A stretch of 64,000 nt of DNA, from assembly GCF_035594125.1 (NCBI RefSeq), contig NC_087190.1, positions 8,235,539 through 8,299,538 on the forward strand. The letters run 5' to 3'. The notes below the pieces were generated by a model. The model saw nothing but the letters and a program-made list of their open reading frames with translations. It did no database searches and had not been told where the DNA came from. How positions within the stretch are numbered: position 1 is the first letter of the stretch; each line of letters begins with the position of its first letter. This document shows, in pieces, positions 33,371 to 47,880 of this stretch. Source of the stretch: Scylla paramamosain. Lineage: Eukaryota > Arthropoda > Malacostraca > Decapoda > Portunidae. The translations under genes were made by a program, and so were the position numbers.

Positions 33371-36300
33371 CTTCGTAAAAGTTGGTTTTATTCCTATATA
33401 ATGTGATTATTCTGCTTTTTAGTGCTTTGTTGCATATTACGTTCAAAAACACTCAAAAGACACTTTTCAGATAATATCATTTTTTTCCCACATAAAGCTA
33501 TTTTCACATGTAATTTGGGATTTTCGTAACTAAGAATGTGAAAAACACTCAAAATACACACATTTGGTAAGGTAGTTCGGTTTCTCAATTAAAAGTGTTA
33601 TTAATGAGTTTTAGCATTTTGGTATGTAAGAAACTTCTCTATATACAGGAGTTTTTGCGTTTTTTGTCTTGTGGTCCTTGTGAAACTATAAAACAATCAT
33701 TATACACGTTTCTCTAAATGTCCTTTTGCTTCCCAATATAGAGTGCTTTCCATTCATTTGCGCGTTTTTTGTAGGTAAAAAGCTCAAAAACACTTTTTGG
33801 TAATGTTATTCTATTTCTTTATATTTGTTGGTTTGCATCCGTTTTAGCCTTTTTCTACGTAAAACACTGAAAAGACACGTTTTCAGTAATTTTGTTTTGG
33901 ATTCACATATTGACTGACTTCCATATTATTTATTGTTTTGGTATCTAACATGCTGAAAAACACTGAAAAGACAGGTTTCTGGTAAAATCGTTTAACTTCC
34001 ATGCACTTTAGAGTTTGGTACATAAAAATCCGAAAAAGAGCTATAATTAACTTTTTTTTATAATGTTCTTTTATCCAGATAAAATCCCTGAATTTTGGCA
34101 GAATATTGGCATCTTGGTACCTATGAAAATCAATATAAAAAAAAATATTTTTATTTATTTATATATTTTTTCTCTATAAAGAGTGTTATTTGTGGGTTTT
34201 AACGTTTTGGTACTTAAGGAACTTAAAAACGGTCCTAATACACGTTTCTCGTAATGTCCTTTCGTTTCCATAACATAGGGTTCTTTGCATGTATTTAAGC
34301 GTTTTTGTAGGTAACATGATCAAAAACAATTAAAACACATGTTTTTAGTAATGTTATTCTGCATCTCCATAAAGGAGTTTTTTGCATTCGTTTTAGCGTT
34401 TTGGTTTGTAAGTAGGTCAAAAACACTTCAAGGCAAGTTCTTGGTAAAAGTTGGTTTTATTCCCATGTAATGTGATTGCCCTATTTTTTTTTGTGATTTA
34501 TTGTCTAACACGCTCAAAAACACTCAAAAGACTTTTCTGGTAATGTCATTTTTTTTCCAACATAGTTTCGCGTGCTCTTTGGGGTTTTGCTATGAATGTG
34601 AAAAACACTTAAAATACACGCATTTGGTAAGGTTGTTCTGTTTCTCAATTAATATTGTTATTGAAGAGTTTCAGCATTTTGGTATCTAAGAAACTTCTTT
34701 ATATACACGAGTTTTTGCGTTTTTTGCCTCTTGGTTCTTGTGAACCACAAGTTGTTTTGCTCAAAAACAATAAGACACTCATTATACACGTTTCTCGTAA
34801 TGTCTTTTTGTTTCTCAATAGGGAGTGCTTTGCATCCATTTTCGCGTTTTTTGTAGGTAACAAGCTCTAAAACACTCAAAATGTACCTTTTAGGTAATGT
34901 TATTTTATTTCTTCTTCTTGGTTGGTTTGCATCCGTTTTAGCGTTTTTCTACGTAAAATACCGAAAAGACACGTTTTCATTAATTTTGTTTTAGATTCCC
35001 ATATAGAGTGACTTGCATGTTATTTACCGTTATGGTGCCTAAGTTGAAAAACACTCATAACACAGTTTTCTGGCAAAGACGTTTAATTTCCCCATATAGG
35101 TGGCTTTGCATGCACTTTAGGGTTTGGTACATAACAGTACGAAAAAAAAGCTAAAATTAACTTTTTTGAAAAATGACTATTAATTTCCTGAATTTCGTCC
35201 AAATTTTGTCATCTTGGTAAAAGTGAAGATGAAAAAAAAAAGAAAAAAAAAAAATAATAATATTTTTTTATTTATTTATTTATTTTTTCTCAAATAATTT
35301 GTGGCTTTTAGGTTTTTGGTAAATAATGATCTTAAATACACTCGTAATACACGTTTCTCGCAATGTCCTTTCATTTCCCAAAAATAGGGTTCTTTTCATG
35401 TATTTAAGCGTTTTTATTGGTAACATGATCAAAAACACTCAAAATATATGTTTTTGGTAATGCTATTCTCTTTCTCCATAAAGTGTGTTTTGCATGCGTT
35501 TTAGCGTTTTAGTATATAAGGAGCTCAAAACACTTAAAGACAAGTTCTTGGTAAAAATTGATTTTATTGCCATGTAAAGTGATTCCCCAGCTTTTTAGTG
35601 CTTTATTGCCTATCACGCTCAAAAACACTCAAAAGACACTTTTCTGGTAATGTCAAATTTTTCCCACATAAAGCTGGTTTCGCATGCAATTTAGGATTTT
35701 GGTAACTAAGAATGTGAAAAGCAGTCAAAATACACGCATTTAGTAAAGTTGTTATGTTTCTCAATTAGGAGTGTTATTCATGAGTTTCAGCATTTTGGTA
35801 TCTAGGAAACTTCTCCATATACACGAGTTTTTGCGTTTTTTGCCTTGTGGTTCTTTTGAACTATAAAACATTCATTATACACTTTTCTCGCAATGTCCCT
35901 TTGTTTCCCAATAAAGAATGCTTTGTATCAATTTTCTTGTTTTTTTGTAACAAACTCAAAAACACTTTTTGGTAATGTTTTTCTACTTCTTGATATTGAT
36001 TGGTTTGCATCCGTTTTAGCGTTTTTCTACGTAAAACACTGAGAAGACACGTTTTCAGTAATTTCGTTTTTGTTTGCCATATAGAGTGAGTTCCTTATTA
36101 TTTATCGTTTTGGTGCCTAACATGCTGAAAAACACTGAAAACACAGATTTCTGGTAAGGTCGTTTAATTTCCTCATATGGGTGGCTTTGCATGCACTTTA
36201 GTGTTTGGTACATAACAGTCCGAAAAAAAGCTAATATCAACTTTTTTTGATAATATTCTCTTATCATATAATTGCCCTAATTTTTCCCAGAATTTTGGCA

Positions 36301-38860
36301 TCTCGGTACCTATGAAGATGAATAACAAAAAAAAAAAAAAGAAAGGAAAATCCTTTTATTTATTTTTTTTATTTATTTTTTTCTAAATAACGAGTGTTAT
36401 TTGTGGGGTTTAGCTTTTTGGTAGTTAAGGAACTTAAAAACACTCATAATTAACGTTTGTCGTAATGTCCTTACGTTTCCCAAACATAAGGTTCTTTGCA
36501 TGTATTTAAACGTTTTTTATAGATAACATTATCAAAAACATTCAAATACATGTTTTTGGTAATGTTATTCTGTTTCTCTATAAAGTTTGTTTTCCATGCG
36601 TTTTACCGGTTTGGTATGTAAGGAGCTCAAAAACACATATTGGCAAAATCTTGGTAAAAGTTGGTTTTATTCCCATGTAATGTGATTCCCCTGCTTTTTA
36701 GTACTTCATTGCCTAACACACTCAAAAACAATTAAGACACTTCTGGTAATGTCATTTTTTTCACTTATAAAGCTACTTTCGCATGCTATTTTGGGTATTG
36801 CTAACTAGGAATATGAAAAACACTCAAAATACAGGCATTTGCTAAGGTTGTTCTGTTTCTCAATTATGATTGTTATTCATGAGTTTTAGCAATTTGGTAT
36901 CTAAGAAACTTCTTTATATACACGAGTTTTTGCGTTTTTCTACGTAAACCACTGAGAAGATTCATTTTCAGTAATTTTGTTTTGGATTCCCATATAGAGT
37001 GAGTTCCTTATTATTTATCGTTTTGGTGCCTAACATGCTGAAAAACACTCAAAAGACTGATTTCTGGTAAGGTCGTTTATTTTCCTCATATAGGAGGTTT
37101 TGCATGCACTTTAGGGTTTGGTACATAACAGTCCGAAAAAAAGCTAAAATTAACTTTTTAGATAATATTCTTTTGTTCATATAATTTTCCTGAATTTTCC
37201 CAGAATTTTGGCATCTCGGTACCTATGAAGATGAAAAAAGAAAATTCCTATTTTTTTTTCTAAATAAAGAGTGTTATTTGTGGATTTTAGCTTTTTGGTA
37301 CTTAAGGAACTTAAAAAAAACACTCATAATACACCTTTCTCGTAATGTCCTTTTCTTTCCCAAACATAATGTTCTTTGCATGTAGTTAAGCGTTTTTATA
37401 GATAACATGATCAAAAAACACCCAAATTTCATGTTTTTGGTAATGTTATTCTGTTTCTCCATAAAGTTTGTTTCGCATGCGTTTTAGCGGTTTGGTATAT
37501 AAGGAGCTGAAAAACATTTAAAGGCAAGTTCTTGGTAAAAATTGGTTTTATTCCAATGAAAACTCATTGCCCTGCTTTTTAGTGCTTTATTGCCTATCAC
37601 GCTCAAAGACACTTGAAAGACATTTTTCTGGAAATGTCATGTTTTCCCATATAAATCTGGTTTCGCATGAAATTTGGGTTTTTGGTAACGAAAAATATGA
37701 AAAACACTCAAATTACACGAATTTGGTAAGGTTGTTCTGTTTCTCAATTAAGAGTGTCTTTCATGATTTTCAGCATTTTGTATCTAGGAAACTTCTCCAT
37801 ATACACGAGATTTTGCGTTTTTTGCCTTGTTATTCTTTTGAACTATAATACACTCATTATACACTTTTCTCGCAATGTCCCTTTGTTTCCAAATATAGAG
37901 TGCTTTGTATCAATTTTAGCGTTTTTTTGTAGGTAATAAGCTCAAAAACACTCAAAATATACCTCTTGGTAATGTTTTTTTCTATTTCTTGATATTTGTT
38001 GATGTGCATCCATTTTAGGGTTTTTCTACGTAAAACATTGAGAAGACACGTTTTCAGTAATTTTGTTTTGGATTCCCATATAAAGTGAGTTCCTTATTAT
38101 TTATCATTTTGGTGCCTAACATGCTGAAAAACACTCAAAAGACAGATTTCTGTTAAGGTCGTTTAGTTTCCTTATATAGGAAGCTTTTGCATGCAGTTTA
38201 GGGTTTGGTACATAATAATCCGAAAAAAAAGCTAAAATCAACTTTTTTTTATAATATTCTCTTATCATATAATTGCCTTCAATTTTCCCAGAATTTTGGC
38301 ATTTCGGGACCTATGAAAATGAATAACAAAAAAAAAAAAAATTGCTATTTTTTTTTTTTTTTTTTTTTTCTAAATAAAGAGTGGGTTTTAAGTTTTTGGT
38401 ACTTAACAAACTAAACAAAACACTCATAATATACGTTTCTCGTAATGTCCTTTTGTTTCCCAAACATAAAGTTCTTTTCATGTATTAAAGCGTTTTTATA
38501 GATAACATGATAAAAAACACTCAAAATACATGTTTTTGGTAATTTTATTCTGTTTCTCCATAAAGTTTGCTTTGCATGCGTTTTAGCGATTTAGTATATA
38601 AGGAGCTCAAAAACACTTAAAGGCAAGTTCTTCATTAAAATTGGTTTTATTTAAATGTAATGTGATTGACCTGCTTTTTAGTGCTTTATTGCCTATCAGG
38701 CTCAAAAACACTCAAAAGACATTTTTCCGGTAATGTTATTTTTTTCTCACATAAAGCTGGTTTCGCATGCAATTTGGGGTTTTGGTAACTAAGAATGTGA
38801 AAAGCTCTCAAAATACACGCATTTAGTAAGGTTGTTCTGTTTGTGAATTAGGAATGTTAT
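33371..38860 (+). repeat. Large satellite block, copy 1 (sister of 42.34-47.88 kb)
   Basis: Direct array with D/E landmarks at about 34117, 35218, 36303, 37219 and 38308. It aligns by rare variants to 42.34-47.88 kb at an offset of about 8.9-9.0 kb. Shared features are the TTTCGCGTGC I monomer (34564 and 43539), the hairpin K (34728 and 43696), the CATAACACAG/CATAAGACAG C variant (35054 and 44023), the K-to-A-end scar (36930 and 45855) and GAGTGGGTTTTA in E (38378 and 47314). Near 38860 the similarity partner changes: this copy switches to the 33.6-kb type (TTTTTTGTCTTGTGG). Confidence 0.87.
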
Positions 38861-41800
38861 TTCATGAGTTTTAGCATTTTGGTATGTAAGAAACTTCTCT
38901 ATATACACGAGTTTTTGCGTTTTTTGTCTTGTGGTTCTTGTGAAACTATAAAACAATCATTATGCACGTTTCTATAAATGTCGTTTTACTTCCCAATATA
39001 GAGTGCTTTTACATCCATTTTCGCGTTTTTTGTAGGTAAAAAGCTCAAAAACACTTTTTGGTAATGTTATTCTATTTTTTCATATTCGTTACTTTTCATC
39101 CGTTTTAGCCTTTTTTTCTACGTAAAACACTGAAAAGACACGTTTTCAGTAATTTTGTTTTGGATTCACATATTGACTGACTTCCATATTATTTATCGGT
39201 TTGGTGCCTAACATGCTGAAAAACACTGAAAAGACAGGTTTCTGGTAAAGTCGTTTAATTACCTCATATAGTTGGCTTTGTATGCACTTTAGGGTTTGCT
39301 AAATAACAATCCGAAAAAATCTATAATTAACTTTTTTTATAATGTACTTTTTTCCACATAAATGTCCTGAAATTTGGCAGAATTTTGGCATCTCGGTACT
39401 TATGAAAATGAATTAAAAAAATGTTATTTTTATATTTATTTATTTATTTATTTATTTTCTCTTTAAAGAGTGTTATTTGTGGGTTTTAACGTTTTAAAAC
39501 TTAAGGAACTTAAAAACAGTCATAATATACGTTTCTCGTAATGTCCTTTCGTTTCCCAAAGATAGGGTTCTTGGTATGTATTTAAGCGTTTTTATACGTA
39601 ACAGATCAAAAACACTGAAAATTCATTTTTTTCGTAATGTTATTTTGTTTCTGCATAAAGGGTGTTTTGCATGCATTTTAGCGTTTTGGTATGTAAGGAG
39701 CTGAAAAACACTTAAAGACAAGTTCTTGGTAAATGTTGGTTTTATTCCCATGTAATGTCATTGCCCTGCTTTTTGGTGCTTTATTGCCTAACACGCTGAA
39801 AAGCACTCAAAAGACACTTTATTACTGGTAATGTCATTTATTTCCCATATAAAGCTAGTTTCGCCTGTAATTTTGGGTTTTGGTAACTAAGAATGTGAAA
39901 AACACCCAAAATACACGCATTTGGTAAGGTTGTTCTGTTTCTCAATTAAGAGTGTTATTCATGAATTTCAGCATTTTGGTATCTAAGAAACATCTCCATA
40001 TACACGAGTTTTTTGCTTGTTTTGCCTTGTGGTTCTTGTGAAACTATAAAACACGCATTATAAACGTTTCTCGTAATGTCCTTTTGTTTCCCAATATAGA
40101 GAGATTTGCATCCATTTTCGCTCAAAAACACAAAAAATACCTTTTTGGTAATATTATTCTATTTCATGATATTGGTTGATTTGCATTCGTTTTCGCGTTT
40201 TTCTACGTAAAACACTGAAAAGACACGTTTTCAGTAATTTTTTTTTTTGGATTCCCATACAGAGTGATTTCCATATTATTTATTGTTTTGGTGCCTAACA
40301 TACTGAAAAACAGGCAAAAGACAGGTTTGAGGTAAAGTCGTATAATTTCCCTATATAGGTGGCTCTACATGCACTTTAGGGTTAGGTATATAACGGTCTG
40401 AAAAAAAGCTAAAATTAACTTTTTTGATATTCTTTTTTCACATAATTTCCCTGAATTTTGCCAGAATTTTGGCATCTCGGTACCTATGAAGATCAATAAC
40501 AAAAAAAAATGCTATTTTTTCATTTATTTTTTTTTTCTATAAAGAATGTTATTTGTGGGTTTAAGCTTTTTGGTACTTAAGGAACGTAAAAACACTCATA
40601 ATACTCGTTTCTCGTAATGTCCTTTGCATGTTTTTAAGCGTTTTTATAGGTAACATGATCAAAAACACTCAAAATATACCTTTTTGGTAATGTTATTCTA
40701 TTTCTTCATATTGGTTGGATTCCATCTGCTTTAGCGTTTTTCTACGTAAAACACAGAAAAGACACGTTTTCTGTAATTTTGTTTTGGATTCCCATATAGA
40801 GTGACTTCCATGTTATTTATCGTTTTGATGCCTAACATGCTGAAAACACTCAAAAGACAGGTTTCTTGTAAAGTCGTTTAATTTCCCCATATAGGTGGCT
40901 TTGCATACACTTTAGGGTTTGGTACATAACAGTCCGAAAAAAAAGCTAAAAATTAACCTTTTTCATAATATTCTTTTTTTTACGTAATTTTCCTGAATTT
41001 TGCCAGAATTTTGGCATCTCGGTACCTATGAAGATCAATAAAAAAAAAATATTTTTTATTTTTTTCTTTTTTTCTTTTTCTTTTTTTTCTTTTTTGTTAT
41101 TTGTGGGTTTTAGTTTTTTGGTACTTAAGGAACTTATAAACACTCATAATGCACATTCCTAGTAATGTCCTTTCATTCCCAAACATAGGGTTCTTTTTAT
41201 TGGTAACAAGCTCAAAAACACTCAAAATACATGTTTTTGATAATGTTATTCTGTTTTTCCTTAAAGGATGTTTTGCATGGGTTTTAGCGTTTTGGTAAGT
41301 AAGGAGCTCAAAAAAACTTAAAGGCAAATCCTTGGTAAAAGTTGGTTATATTTCCATGTAATGTGATTGCCCTGCTTTTTAGTGCTCTATTGCCTAACAC
41401 GCTGAAAAACACTAAAAAGACACTTTTCTAGTAATTTCTTTTTTTTTCCACAGTTTCGCATGTAATTTGGGATTGGACCACTAAGAATGTGAAAAAAACA
41501 CTGAAAATACACTCATTTCCTAAGATTGTTCTGTTTCTCAATTGAGAGTGTTATTCATGAGTTTCAGCATTTTGGTATCTAAGAAACTTCTCTATATATA
41601 CAAGTTTTTGCGTTTTTTGCCTTATGGTTCTTGATAACTATTAAAACATTCATTATACAATTTTCTTGTAATATCCTTTTCTTTTCCAATATAGACTGCT
41701 TTGCATTCATTTTTGCTTTTTCTATAGGTAACAAGCTGAAAAACACAACTTTTTTGTAATGTTATTCTATTTCTTCATATTGGATGGTTTGCATCCGTTT

Positions 41801-42339
41801 TAGCGTTCTACGCTAAAACTGAAAAGACACGTTTTCAGTAATATTGTTGAAATTGCTGAAAACACCCAAAGACACGGTTCTTGTAAAGTCGTGTAATTTC
41901 CCCATATAGGTGGCTTTGCATGCACTTCTGGGTTTCGTACATAACTCCGGAAAAAGCTAAAATTATTTTTTTTGTTTTTTTTTTCACATAATTTCCCTGA
42001 ATTTTCTCAGAATTTTAGCATCTCGGTACCTATGAAGATGAATAACAAAACAATTTTTTTTTTATTACTTTTTATTTAGAGTGTTATTTGTGGGTTTTAG
42101 ATTTTTGGTACTTAAGGAACTTAAAAATACTCATAATACACGATTTTCAGAATGTACTTTCGTTTCACAAACATAGGGTTCTTTGCATGTATTTAAGCGA
42201 TTTTATAGGTAACATAATCAAAAACATTCAAAATACATGTTTTTGGTAATGTTATTCTGTTTCGCCATAAAGGTTGTTTTGCATGCGTTTAGCGTTTTGG
42301 TATGTAAGGAGTTAAAAAACACTTAAAGGCAAGTTCTTC
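38861..42339 (+). repeat. Satellite HOR array between the two large sister blocks
   Basis: Direct array with D/E landmarks at about 39395, 40481, 41025 and 42025. The first part repeats the 33.6-34.4 kb variants (TTTTGTCTTGTGG, GGGTTTTAACG in E). At about 40655-40680 F jumps to A exactly at an AAAAACACTCAAAAT box, deleting about 570 bp. A truncated B (CAGTAATATTGTTGAAATTG) lies at about 41840. A pyrimidine-only tract lies at 41059-41095. Confidence 0.85.
41059..41095. repeat. Homopyrimidine tract (T/C) in E monomer
   Basis: An uninterrupted T-rich tract with C every 6-9 bases replaces the usual TTTATTTATT stretch of type E. It is purine-only on the other strand and therefore could form a triplex. 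No other E monomer in the window has this form. Confidence 0.8.
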
Positions 42340-45300
42340 GTAAAATTTGGTTTTATTCCAATGTAATGTGATTGTTCTGCTTTTTAGTGTTTTGTTGCAT
42401 ATAACGCTCAAAAACACTCAAAAGACACTTTGCTTGCAATGTCATTTATTTCCCATATATAGCTAGTTTCGCATGTAATTTGGGATTTTCGTAACTAAGA
42501 ATGTGAAAAACACTCAAAATACACACATTTGGTAAGGTAGTTCTGTTTTTCAATTAAAAGTGTTATTCATGAGTTTTAGCGTTTTGGTATGTAAGAAACT
42601 TCTATATATACACGAGTTTTTGCGTTTTTTGCCTTGTGGTTCTTATGAAACTATAAAACACTCATTATACACGTTTCTCGTAATGTCCTTTTTCTTCCCA
42701 ATATAGAGTGCTTTCCATCCATTTGCGCGTTTTTTGTAGGTAAAAAGCTCAAAAACACTTTTTGGTAATGTTATTCTATTTTTTCATATTTGTTGGTTTG
42801 CATCCGTTTTAGCGTTTTTCAGTAAAATACTGAAAAGACACGTTTTCAGTAATTTTGTTTTGGATTTACATATTGACTGACTTCCATATTATTTATCGTT
42901 TTGGTGCCTAACATGCTGAAAAACACTGAAAAGACAGGTTTCTGGTATAGTTGTTTAACTTCCTTATATAGGTGGCATGCACTTTAGAGTTTGATACATA
43001 AAAATCCGAAAAAGAGCTATAATTAACTTTTTTGATAATGTTCTTTTTTTCCACATAAATTCCCTAAATTTTGGCAGAATTTTGGCATCTTGGTACCTAT
43101 GAAAAATCAGTATAAAAAAACTATTTTTATTTTATTTTTTTTCTATAAAGAGTGTTATTTGTGGGTTTAAACGTTTTGGTACTTAATGAACGGTCCTAAT
43201 ACACCTTTCTCGTAATGTCCTTTCCTTTCCCAAGCATTGGGTTCTTTGCATGTCTTTACGCGTTTTCATAGGTAACATGATCAAAAACACTTAAAACACA
43301 TGTTTTTAGTAATGTTATTCTGCATCTCCATCAAGGAGTTTTTTGCATGCGTTTTAGCGTTTTGGTTTGTAAGGAGGTCAAAAACACTTCAAGTCAAGTT
43401 CTTGGTAAAAGTTGGTTTTATTCCCATGTAATATGATTGCCCTGTTTTTTTTTTATGATTTATTGCCTAACATGCTCAAAAACACTCAAAAGACACTTCT
43501 GGTAATGTCATTTTTTTTTTTCCAACATAGTTTCGCGTGCTATTTTGGGTTTTGCTAAGAATGTGAAAAAAAACACTCAAAATACACGCATTTGGTAAGG
43601 TTGTTCTGTTTCTCAATTAATATTGTTTTTCAAGAGTTTCAGCATTTTGGTATCTAAGAAACTTCTTTATATACACGAGTTTTTGCGTTTTTTGCCTTGT
43701 GGTTCTTGTGAACCACAAGTTCTGCTCAAAAATAATAAGACACTCATTATACACGTTTCTCGTAATGTCCTTTTGTTTCCCAATAGGGAGTGCTTTGCAT
43801 CCATTTTCGCGTTTTTTGTAGTTAACAAGCTCAAAAACACTAAAAATGTACCTTTTTGGTAATGTTATTTTATTTCTTCTTATTGGTTGGTTTGCATCCG
43901 TTTTAGCGTTTTTCTACGTAAAACACAGAAAAGACGTTTTCAGTAATTTTGTTTTAGATTCCCATATAGTGACTTGCATGTTATTTACCGTTATGTTGCG
44001 TAACAAGCTGAAAAACACTCATAAGACAGTTTTCTAGCAAAGACGTTTAATTTCCCCATATAGGTGGCTTTGCATGCACTTTAGGGTTTGATACATAACA
44101 GTACGAAAAAAAAAACCTAAAATTAACTTTTTTGATAATTGACTCATAATTTCCTGAATTTTGCCCAAATTTTGGCATCTCGGTACCTCTGAAGATGAAA
44201 AAGAAAAAAAAAAATATCGTATTTTTTTATTTATTTATTTATTTTTTCTCAATAAAGAGTGTTATTTGTGGCTTTTAGCTTTTTGGTAAATAATGATCTT
44301 AAAAACACTCATAATACCCGTTTCTCGCAAAGTCTTTTCATTTCCCCCCAAAATAGGGTTCTTTACATGTATTTAAGCGTTTTTTTTGGTAACATGATCA
44401 AAAACACTCAAAATATATGTTTTTGGTAATGCTATTCTCTTTCTCCATAAAAGTGTGTTTTCCATGTGTTTTACCGTTTTGGTATATAAGGAGCTCAAAA
44501 CACTTAAAGGCAAGTTCTTGGTAAAAATTGATTTTATTGCCATGTAAAGTGATTCCCTTGCTCTTTAGTGCTTCATTGCCTATCACGCTCAAAAACGCTC
44601 AAAAGACACTTTTCTGGTAATGTCATTTTTTTTCCCACATAAAGCTGGTTTCGCATGCAATTTGGGATTTTGGTAACTAAGAATGTGAAAAGCACTCAAA
44701 ATACACGGATGTAGTAAAGTTGTTCTGTTTCTCAATTAAGAGTTTTATTCAGGAGTTTCAGCATTTTGGTATCTAGAAAACATCTCCATATACACGAGTT
44801 TTTGCGTTTTTTGCCTTGTGGTCCTTTTAAACCATAAAACATTCATTATACACTTTTCTCGCAATGTCCCTTTGTTTTCCAATATAGAGTGCTTTGTATC
44901 AATTTTTTTCTACTTCTTGATATTGGTTGGTTTCCATCCGTTTTAGCGTTTTTCTACGTAAAACACTGAGAAGACATGTTTTCAGTAATTTTGTTTTGGT
45001 TTGCCATATAGAGTGAGTTTCGTATTATTTATCGTTTTGGTGCCTTACATGCTGAAAAACACTCAAAACACAGATTTCTGGTAAGGTCGTTTAATTTCCT
45101 CATATGGGAGGCTTTGAGTGCACTTTAGTGTTTGGTACATAACAGTCCAAAAAAAAGCTAATATCAACTTTTTTTTTATAATATTCTCTTATCATATAAT
45201 TGTCCTAATTTTTCCCAGAATTTTGGCATCTCGTTACCTATGAAGGTGAATAACAAAAAGAAAAGAAAAACCTTTCATTTATTTATTTATTTATTTAATT

Positions 45301-47880
45301 TTTTTTTAAATAACGAGTGTTATTTGTGGGTTTTAGGTTTTTGGTAGTTAAGGAACTTAAAAACACCCATAATACACGTTTCTCGTAATGTCCTTACGTT
45401 TCCCAAACATAAGGTTCTTTGCATGTGTTTAAGCGTTTTTATAGGTAACATTATTAAAAACACTCAAAACACATCTTTTTGGTAATGTTATTATGGTTCT
45501 CCATAAAGTTTGTTTTCCATGCGTTTTAGCGGTTTGGTATGTAAGGAGCTCAAAAACACATATTGGCAAGTTCTTGGTAAAAGTTGGTTTTATTCCTATG
45601 TAATGTGATTGCCCTGCTTTTTAGTACTTCATTGCCTAACACGCTCAAAAACAATTAAAAGACACTTCTGGTAATGTCATTTTTTTCTCTCATAAAGCTA
45701 GTTTCACATGCGATTTTGGGTATTGCTAACTAGGAATATGAAAAACACTCAAAATACACGCATTTGCTAAGGTTGTTCTGTTTCTCAATTAATATTGTTA
45801 TTCATGAGTTTCAGCATTTTGGTATCTAAGTAACTTCTTTATATACACGAGTTTTTGTGTTTTTCTACGTAAAACACTGAGAAGATACATATTCAGTAAT
45901 TTTGTTTTGGATTCCCATATAGAGTGAGTTCCTTATCGTTTTGGTGCCTAACATGCTGAAAAACACTCAAAAGACAGATTTCTGGTAATGTCGTTTAATT
46001 TCCTCATATAGGAGGCTTTGCATGCACTTTAGGGTTTGGTATATAACAGTCCGAAAAAAAGCTAAAATTAAAATTTTTTATAATATTCTTTTGTTCATAA
46101 AATTTTCCTGAATTTTCCCAGAATTTTGGCATTTCGGTACCTATGAAGATGGAAAAAAAATCCTATTTTTTTTTTCTAAATAAAGAGTTATTTGTGGGTT
46201 TTAGCTTTTTGGTACTTAAGGAACTTAAAAAAAACACTCATAATACACGTTTCTCGTAATGTCCTTTTGTTTCCCAAACTTAATGTTCTTTCCATGTATT
46301 TAAGCATTTTTATAGATAGCATGATAAAAAAAAAACACCCAAATTACATGTTTTTGGTAATGTTATTCTGTTTCTCTATAAAGTTTGTTTTGCATGCGTT
46401 TTAGCGGTTTGGTATATAAGGAGATCAAAAACATTTAAAGGCATGTTCTTGGTAAAAATTGGTTTTATTTTAATGAAAAGTGATTGCCCTTCTTTTTAGT
46501 ACTTTATTGCCTATCACACTCAAAAACACTCAAAAGACATTTTTTCTGGAAATGTCATGTTTCCCCAAATAAATCTGGTTTTGCATGAAATTTGGGTTTT
46601 TGGTAACTAAGAATATGAAAAACACTCAAAATACACGAATTTGGTAAGGTTGTTCTGTTTCTCAATTAAGAGTGTTATTCATGAGTTTCAGCATTTTGGT
46701 ATCTAGGAAAGTTCTCCATATACACGAGTTTTTGCGTTTCTTGCCTTGTTGTTCTTTTGAACTATAATAAACTCATTATACACTTTTCTCGCAATGTCCC
46801 TTTGTTTCCCAATATAGAGTGCTTTGTATCAATTTTAGCGTTTTTTTTTTTAGGTAACAAGCTCAAAAACACTCAAAATATCCCTTTTTGGTAATGTTTT
46901 TTTCTATTTCTTGATATTGGTTGGTTTGCATCCATTTTAGCGTTTTTCTACGTAAAACACTGGAAAGACACGTTTTCAGTAATTTTGTTTTGGATTCCCA
47001 TATAAAGTGAGTTCCTTATTATTTATCATTTTGGTGCCTAACATGCTGAAAAACACTCAAAAGACAGATTTCTGGTAAGATCGTTTAATTTCCTTATATA
47101 AAAGGCTTTGCATGCAGTTTAGGGTTTGGTACATAACAGTCCGAAAAAAAAAGCTAAAATCAACTTTTTTGATAATATTCTATTATCATATAATTGTCTT
47201 GAATATTCCCAGAATTTTGGCATTTCGGTACCTATGAAGATGAATAACAAAAAAAAAAAAAAAAAATTCCTATTTTTTTTTTTTTTTATATATTTATTTA
47301 TTTTTCTAAATAAAGAGTGGGTTTTAGGTTTTTGGTAGTTAACAAACTTAAAAACACTCATAATATACGTTTCTCGTAATGTCTTTTTGTTTCCCAAACA
47401 TAAGGTTCTTTTCATGTATTTAAGCGTTTTTATAGATAATATGATCAAAAACACTGAAAATACATGTTTATGGTAATTTCATTCTGTTTCTCCATAAAGT
47501 TTGTTTTGCATACGTTTTAGCGGTTTAGTATATAAGGAGCTCTAAAACACTTAAAGGCAAGTTCTTGATAAAAATTGGTTTTATTCAAATGTAATGTGAT
47601 TCTCCTGCTTTTTAGTGCTTTATTGCCTATCAGGCTCAAAAACACTCAAAAGACATTTTTCTCGTAATGTCATTTTTTTCTCACATAAAGCTGGTTTCGC
47701 ATGCAATTTGGGGTTTTGGTAACTAAGAATGTGAAAAGCTCTCAAAATACACGCATTTAGTAAGGTTGTTCTGTTTCTCAATTAGGAATGTTATTCATGA
47801 GTTTCAGCATTTTGGTATCTAAGAAACTTCTCCATATCCACAAGTTTTTGCATTTTTTTGCCTTTTGGTTCTTTTGAACT
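42340..47880 (+). repeat. Large satellite block, copy 2 (sister of 33.37-38.86 kb)
   Basis: Direct array with D/E landmarks at about 43094, 44184, 45233, 46137 and 47226, parallel to those at 34117-38308. It shares the scars listed for copy 1. It continues past the point where copy 1 diverges and there resembles 9.5-9.6 kb (TTTTGCCTTTTGGTTC, TTTTATTTCCTAATATAGAG). Block R is thus present at least three times (7.3-9.6, 35.8-38.9 and 44.8-47.9 kb). The short open frames are fragments of the satellite. Confidence 0.87.
43696..43719. repeat. Perfect 10-bp hairpin in K half-unit, copy 2
   Basis: Arms CTTGTGGTTC (43696-43705) and GAACCACAAG (43710-43719) with a TTGT loop, at the same place in the HOR as 32074-32097. 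Confidence 0.88.
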
